Below, piece by piece: positions 62,355-64,000 of a stretch of 64,000 bases of DNA. Source of the DNA: JAEUKA01 sp035328405 (GTDB lineage Bacteria > Myxococcota_A > Polyangia > Palsa-1104 > JAEUJZ01); the NCBI GenBank assembly GCA_035328405.1, contig DAOLIT010000007.1, positions 1 to 64,000 on the forward strand, given 5' to 3'. Numbering within the stretch: position 1 is the first letter of the stretch; every line of letters starts with the position of its first letter. The notes beneath the pieces were generated by a model. The model ran no database searches. It was not told where the DNA came from and saw nothing but the letters and a program-made list of their open reading frames with translations. Made by a program: the position numbers and the translations under genes.

Positions 62355-63890
62355 CTATGGGGTTACGGTTCGGATTTTGGGCTGGAAGACATAGCCCACC
62401 GTAAACATCGCACCCAGGTACTCGTCGGTGACTGATTTCACCGGCACACCCGACCGGTCCAGGATGTTTCCCTCTCCCAAAAAAGCCAGTCGGTATTGTT
62501 CCCAAAAGACACGCGCTCCCAAAGACAAACCCCGATACACATCCACCTGCGCGCCGCCCTCCAGCCGCCACTGGAAACCACTTCCCTCGCCGTACGACTG
62601 GAAATTGTTGTGATTGCGCGCCCCCACCATGTCCCCATTTTCCGTGCCCGGACGCGACATCAGGCCCAACTGGAGGAGTTTTGTCGCCATCCCCCCTACA
62701 CCCATTTGAAAACGGCGCGTGAAAAACATCCGTACATGCAGCGCGCCTCCCACGTACCGATATTCCGATGGAGGAATCCGCAGATAGTCGATGTTCCTCT
62801 TTGCTTCGGTAAGAAAGGAGTGTTGTCCGAACAAAAGCTCGACGGCAAAATCCGGGCGCAGCACACCATTCCACGGATTCACATGTTCCCGAAGTGCGAT
62901 GTCATATCGACTTTCCGTCGCTGTGTATTCCCCCGATTCTGTTTGTCCTTGAGCCGCAACATGGGCAATCGGAGTCCAAAACGGCAGCACCAACTGCCCC
63001 CGAATACCCAACCCCGCAAGCCACATGTTTGCATTCGGCACAAGCGCAAACGGATGCACTTCAGCAGCAATTCCGAAACCGTGCGCTCCCGATCGACCGA
63101 AACGCAAATCCGAATTCTCGTTCGTCAAAAGCCGCGTGCTGTACAGATACCCAAACTGAATATCAAACGCTGCTTGCCACGGAGGCCGACGCAAAAGCAG
63201 TTCCTTTGCCTCTTGCGTCAACGGAACCAGCGACGGTTTTGCTTCGCTTGAGTCAAAACGGACTGGTTCAGCATCCTCTGCCTGTTGCACCGCTTTGGTT
63301 CCGCCCGAGGCCGGTGTTCCGCTTGCCGCCGGAGCAGAAACAGAGATCAAAGGGGCCTGCAACAGGGACTGTTCCACCAAAAGCTGCACCGACGAGACTT
63401 TCGTTTCAAACCACGCCGGTTGCAGAAGCGGTCTGTCCACCTCGAATGCAAGCTGTCCCAGTTGTTTTCCGTCGCTTGCATACACCCGAATGTTCAACAC
63501 GTAGGGCGCTGTCGCCTGAGGGCCCTTTTGCGCCACCAATTCCCCACCCAAAACCAGCCGTGCAGACAGCCACTTTGACACCCCCGGAATGTCATTCCGT
63601 TTGCCCCGGTTTTTCACCCGCGCCATTCCGGTCCACAAATCCGGGGACAACAGACGATACGGCCTTCCCGCACTCTTTTTCGCCAGGGCTTCGTACACCA
63701 CGCTTGCCGTAAAACTGGGTTCAATCGGTTTTTGCGGAGGCCCAGCCTGCTCGCGTCCATCGAACGGCATTACCGCAACCAGCGACGGCGTTTCCGCACG
63801 ACTCCCGCTCGCTCCAAAAGCGAGCACAAGCCACAAGACCCACATCCACAGACTTGCGCGCCCACCAAAAAACAGACGGTCCATGTTCAT
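62355..63890 (-). CDS. Outer-membrane-type protein with N-terminal beta domain
   Basis: The start is uncertain (ATG 63890, ATG 63884 or GTG 63935). The signal-like segment is SLWMWVLWLVLAFGASGSRA. About 180 residues follow (LVAVMPFDGREQAG, ARLVLGGELVAQKGPQATAP) that resemble the nucleotide-free alpha/beta domains of TolB-N/CsgG-like assembly factors. A C-terminal half of alternating beta-strands then ends in EYLGAMFTVGYVFQPKIRTV, as in a small barrel. A surface or assembly role is likely; exact function unknown. Confidence 0.68.
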   Translation of the reverse strand: MNMDRLFFGGRASLWMWVLWLVLAFGASGSRAETPSLVAVMPFDGREQAGPPQKPIEPSFTASVVYEALAKKSAGRPYRLLSPDLWTGMARVKNRGKRNDIPGVSKWLSARLVLGGELVAQKGPQATAPYVLNIRVYASDGKQLGQLAFEVDRPLLQPAWFETKVSSVQLLVEQSLLQAPLISVSAPAASGTPASGGTKAVQQAEDAEPVRFDSSEAKPSLVPLTQEAKELLLRRPPWQAAFDIQFGYLYSTRLLTNENSDLRFGRSGAHGFGIAAEVHPFALVPNANMWLAGLGIRGQLVLPFWTPIAHVAAQGQTESGEYTATESRYDIALREHVNPWNGVLRPDFAVELLFGQHSFLTEAKRNIDYLRIPPSEYRYVGGALHVRMFFTRRFQMGVGGMATKLLQLGLMSRPGTENGDMVGARNHNNFQSYGEGSGFQWRLEGGAQVDVYRGLSLGARVFWEQYRLAFLGEGNILDRSGVPVKSVTDEYLGAMFTVGYVFQPKIRTVTP

Positions 63891-64000
63891 CGAAGAAGAC
63901 CCGGACACACTTCCGAGTGGGAACCATGTTGCCACAAAGTCCGCCTACGAAAACAGCTCCCAATTGTTCGGATTTTCGGTCTTTGTCAGCCGTCAATAGT

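Noticed and set aside
1..64000. tRNA, rRNA, riboswitch and IS elements
   Set aside because: I looked for cloverleaf ends, conserved rRNA stretches and transposase motifs (DDE) and saw none I could support; a covariance-model scan was not possible.

Overview
The window looks like chromosomal DNA of a deltaproteobacterial/Myxococcota-type bacterium, probably from a draft or metagenome assembly. The grounds are the many lipoproteins built of VWAVG-type propeller repeats, HEAT or Sel1 repeats, a giant WD40-STAND protein, an FHA-sigma54 activator, a HEAT-containing chemosensory operon, and orphan contractile-injection (eCIS/phage-tail-like) parts. There are three 100-N gaps, and each lies inside a tandem repeat. 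I saw no rRNA, tRNA, CRISPR array, IS element or prophage core.

Layout. (1) 1-17 kb is the accessory part. It holds a partial lipoprotein, a nine-copy 41-bp repeat, a DUF4157 (HExxH) protein with a Trp-rich 11-mer tail, a HEAT lipoprotein, a gp19-type tail-tube protein with a very long alternating-Ala repeat tail, and a coupled pair made of a metallophosphoesterase and a trypsin-STAND-WD40 protein (14 blades). A PlsC acyltransferase, two secreted or lipoproteins and a nitrilase-superfamily hydrolase follow. (2) 17.1-19.6 kb is a small island: a beta-type DNA methyltransferase divergent from an XRE-endonuclease fusion, bracketed by a perfect 75-bp direct repeat and flanked by 27-bp and 22-bp tandem repeats and a long hairpin. 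(3) 19.9-26.0 kb has glmM and a five-gene group 3b-like [NiFe] hydrogenase operon with a cyclic-nucleotide-binding-like subunit. (4) 26.3-34.4 kb has a porin plus a PHP-domain lipoprotein, a secreted protein, a Sel1 lipoprotein and holA. (5) 34.4-49 kb is envelope and lipid biology: a hexapeptide acyltransferase, ugd, an SDR, a GpsA-like protein lacking its catalytic lysines coupled to a PlsB-like acyltransferase, DoxX/DUF2269 membrane proteins, an HD protein, an MscS channel and three glycosyltransferases. (6) 49-54 kb has a HEAT lipoprotein and an rluA-psuG-hslO operon (pseudouridine making, pseudouridine breakdown, redox chaperone). (7) 53.7-62.3 kb has an FHA-sigma54 activator facing a cheY-cheA-cheW-cheW-HEAT-cheR-cheB operon with no receptor gene. 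(8) An outer-membrane-type protein closes the window.

The most promising undescribed biology is in the first 13 kb. Two injection-machine-like proteins with long repetitive C-terminal tails sit beside, and in the tube's case divergent from, a predicted protease-type conflict/defence switch. Whether these form one system cannot be settled from sequence alone. The restriction island and the degenerate GpsA-acyltransferase pair are the next best leads.
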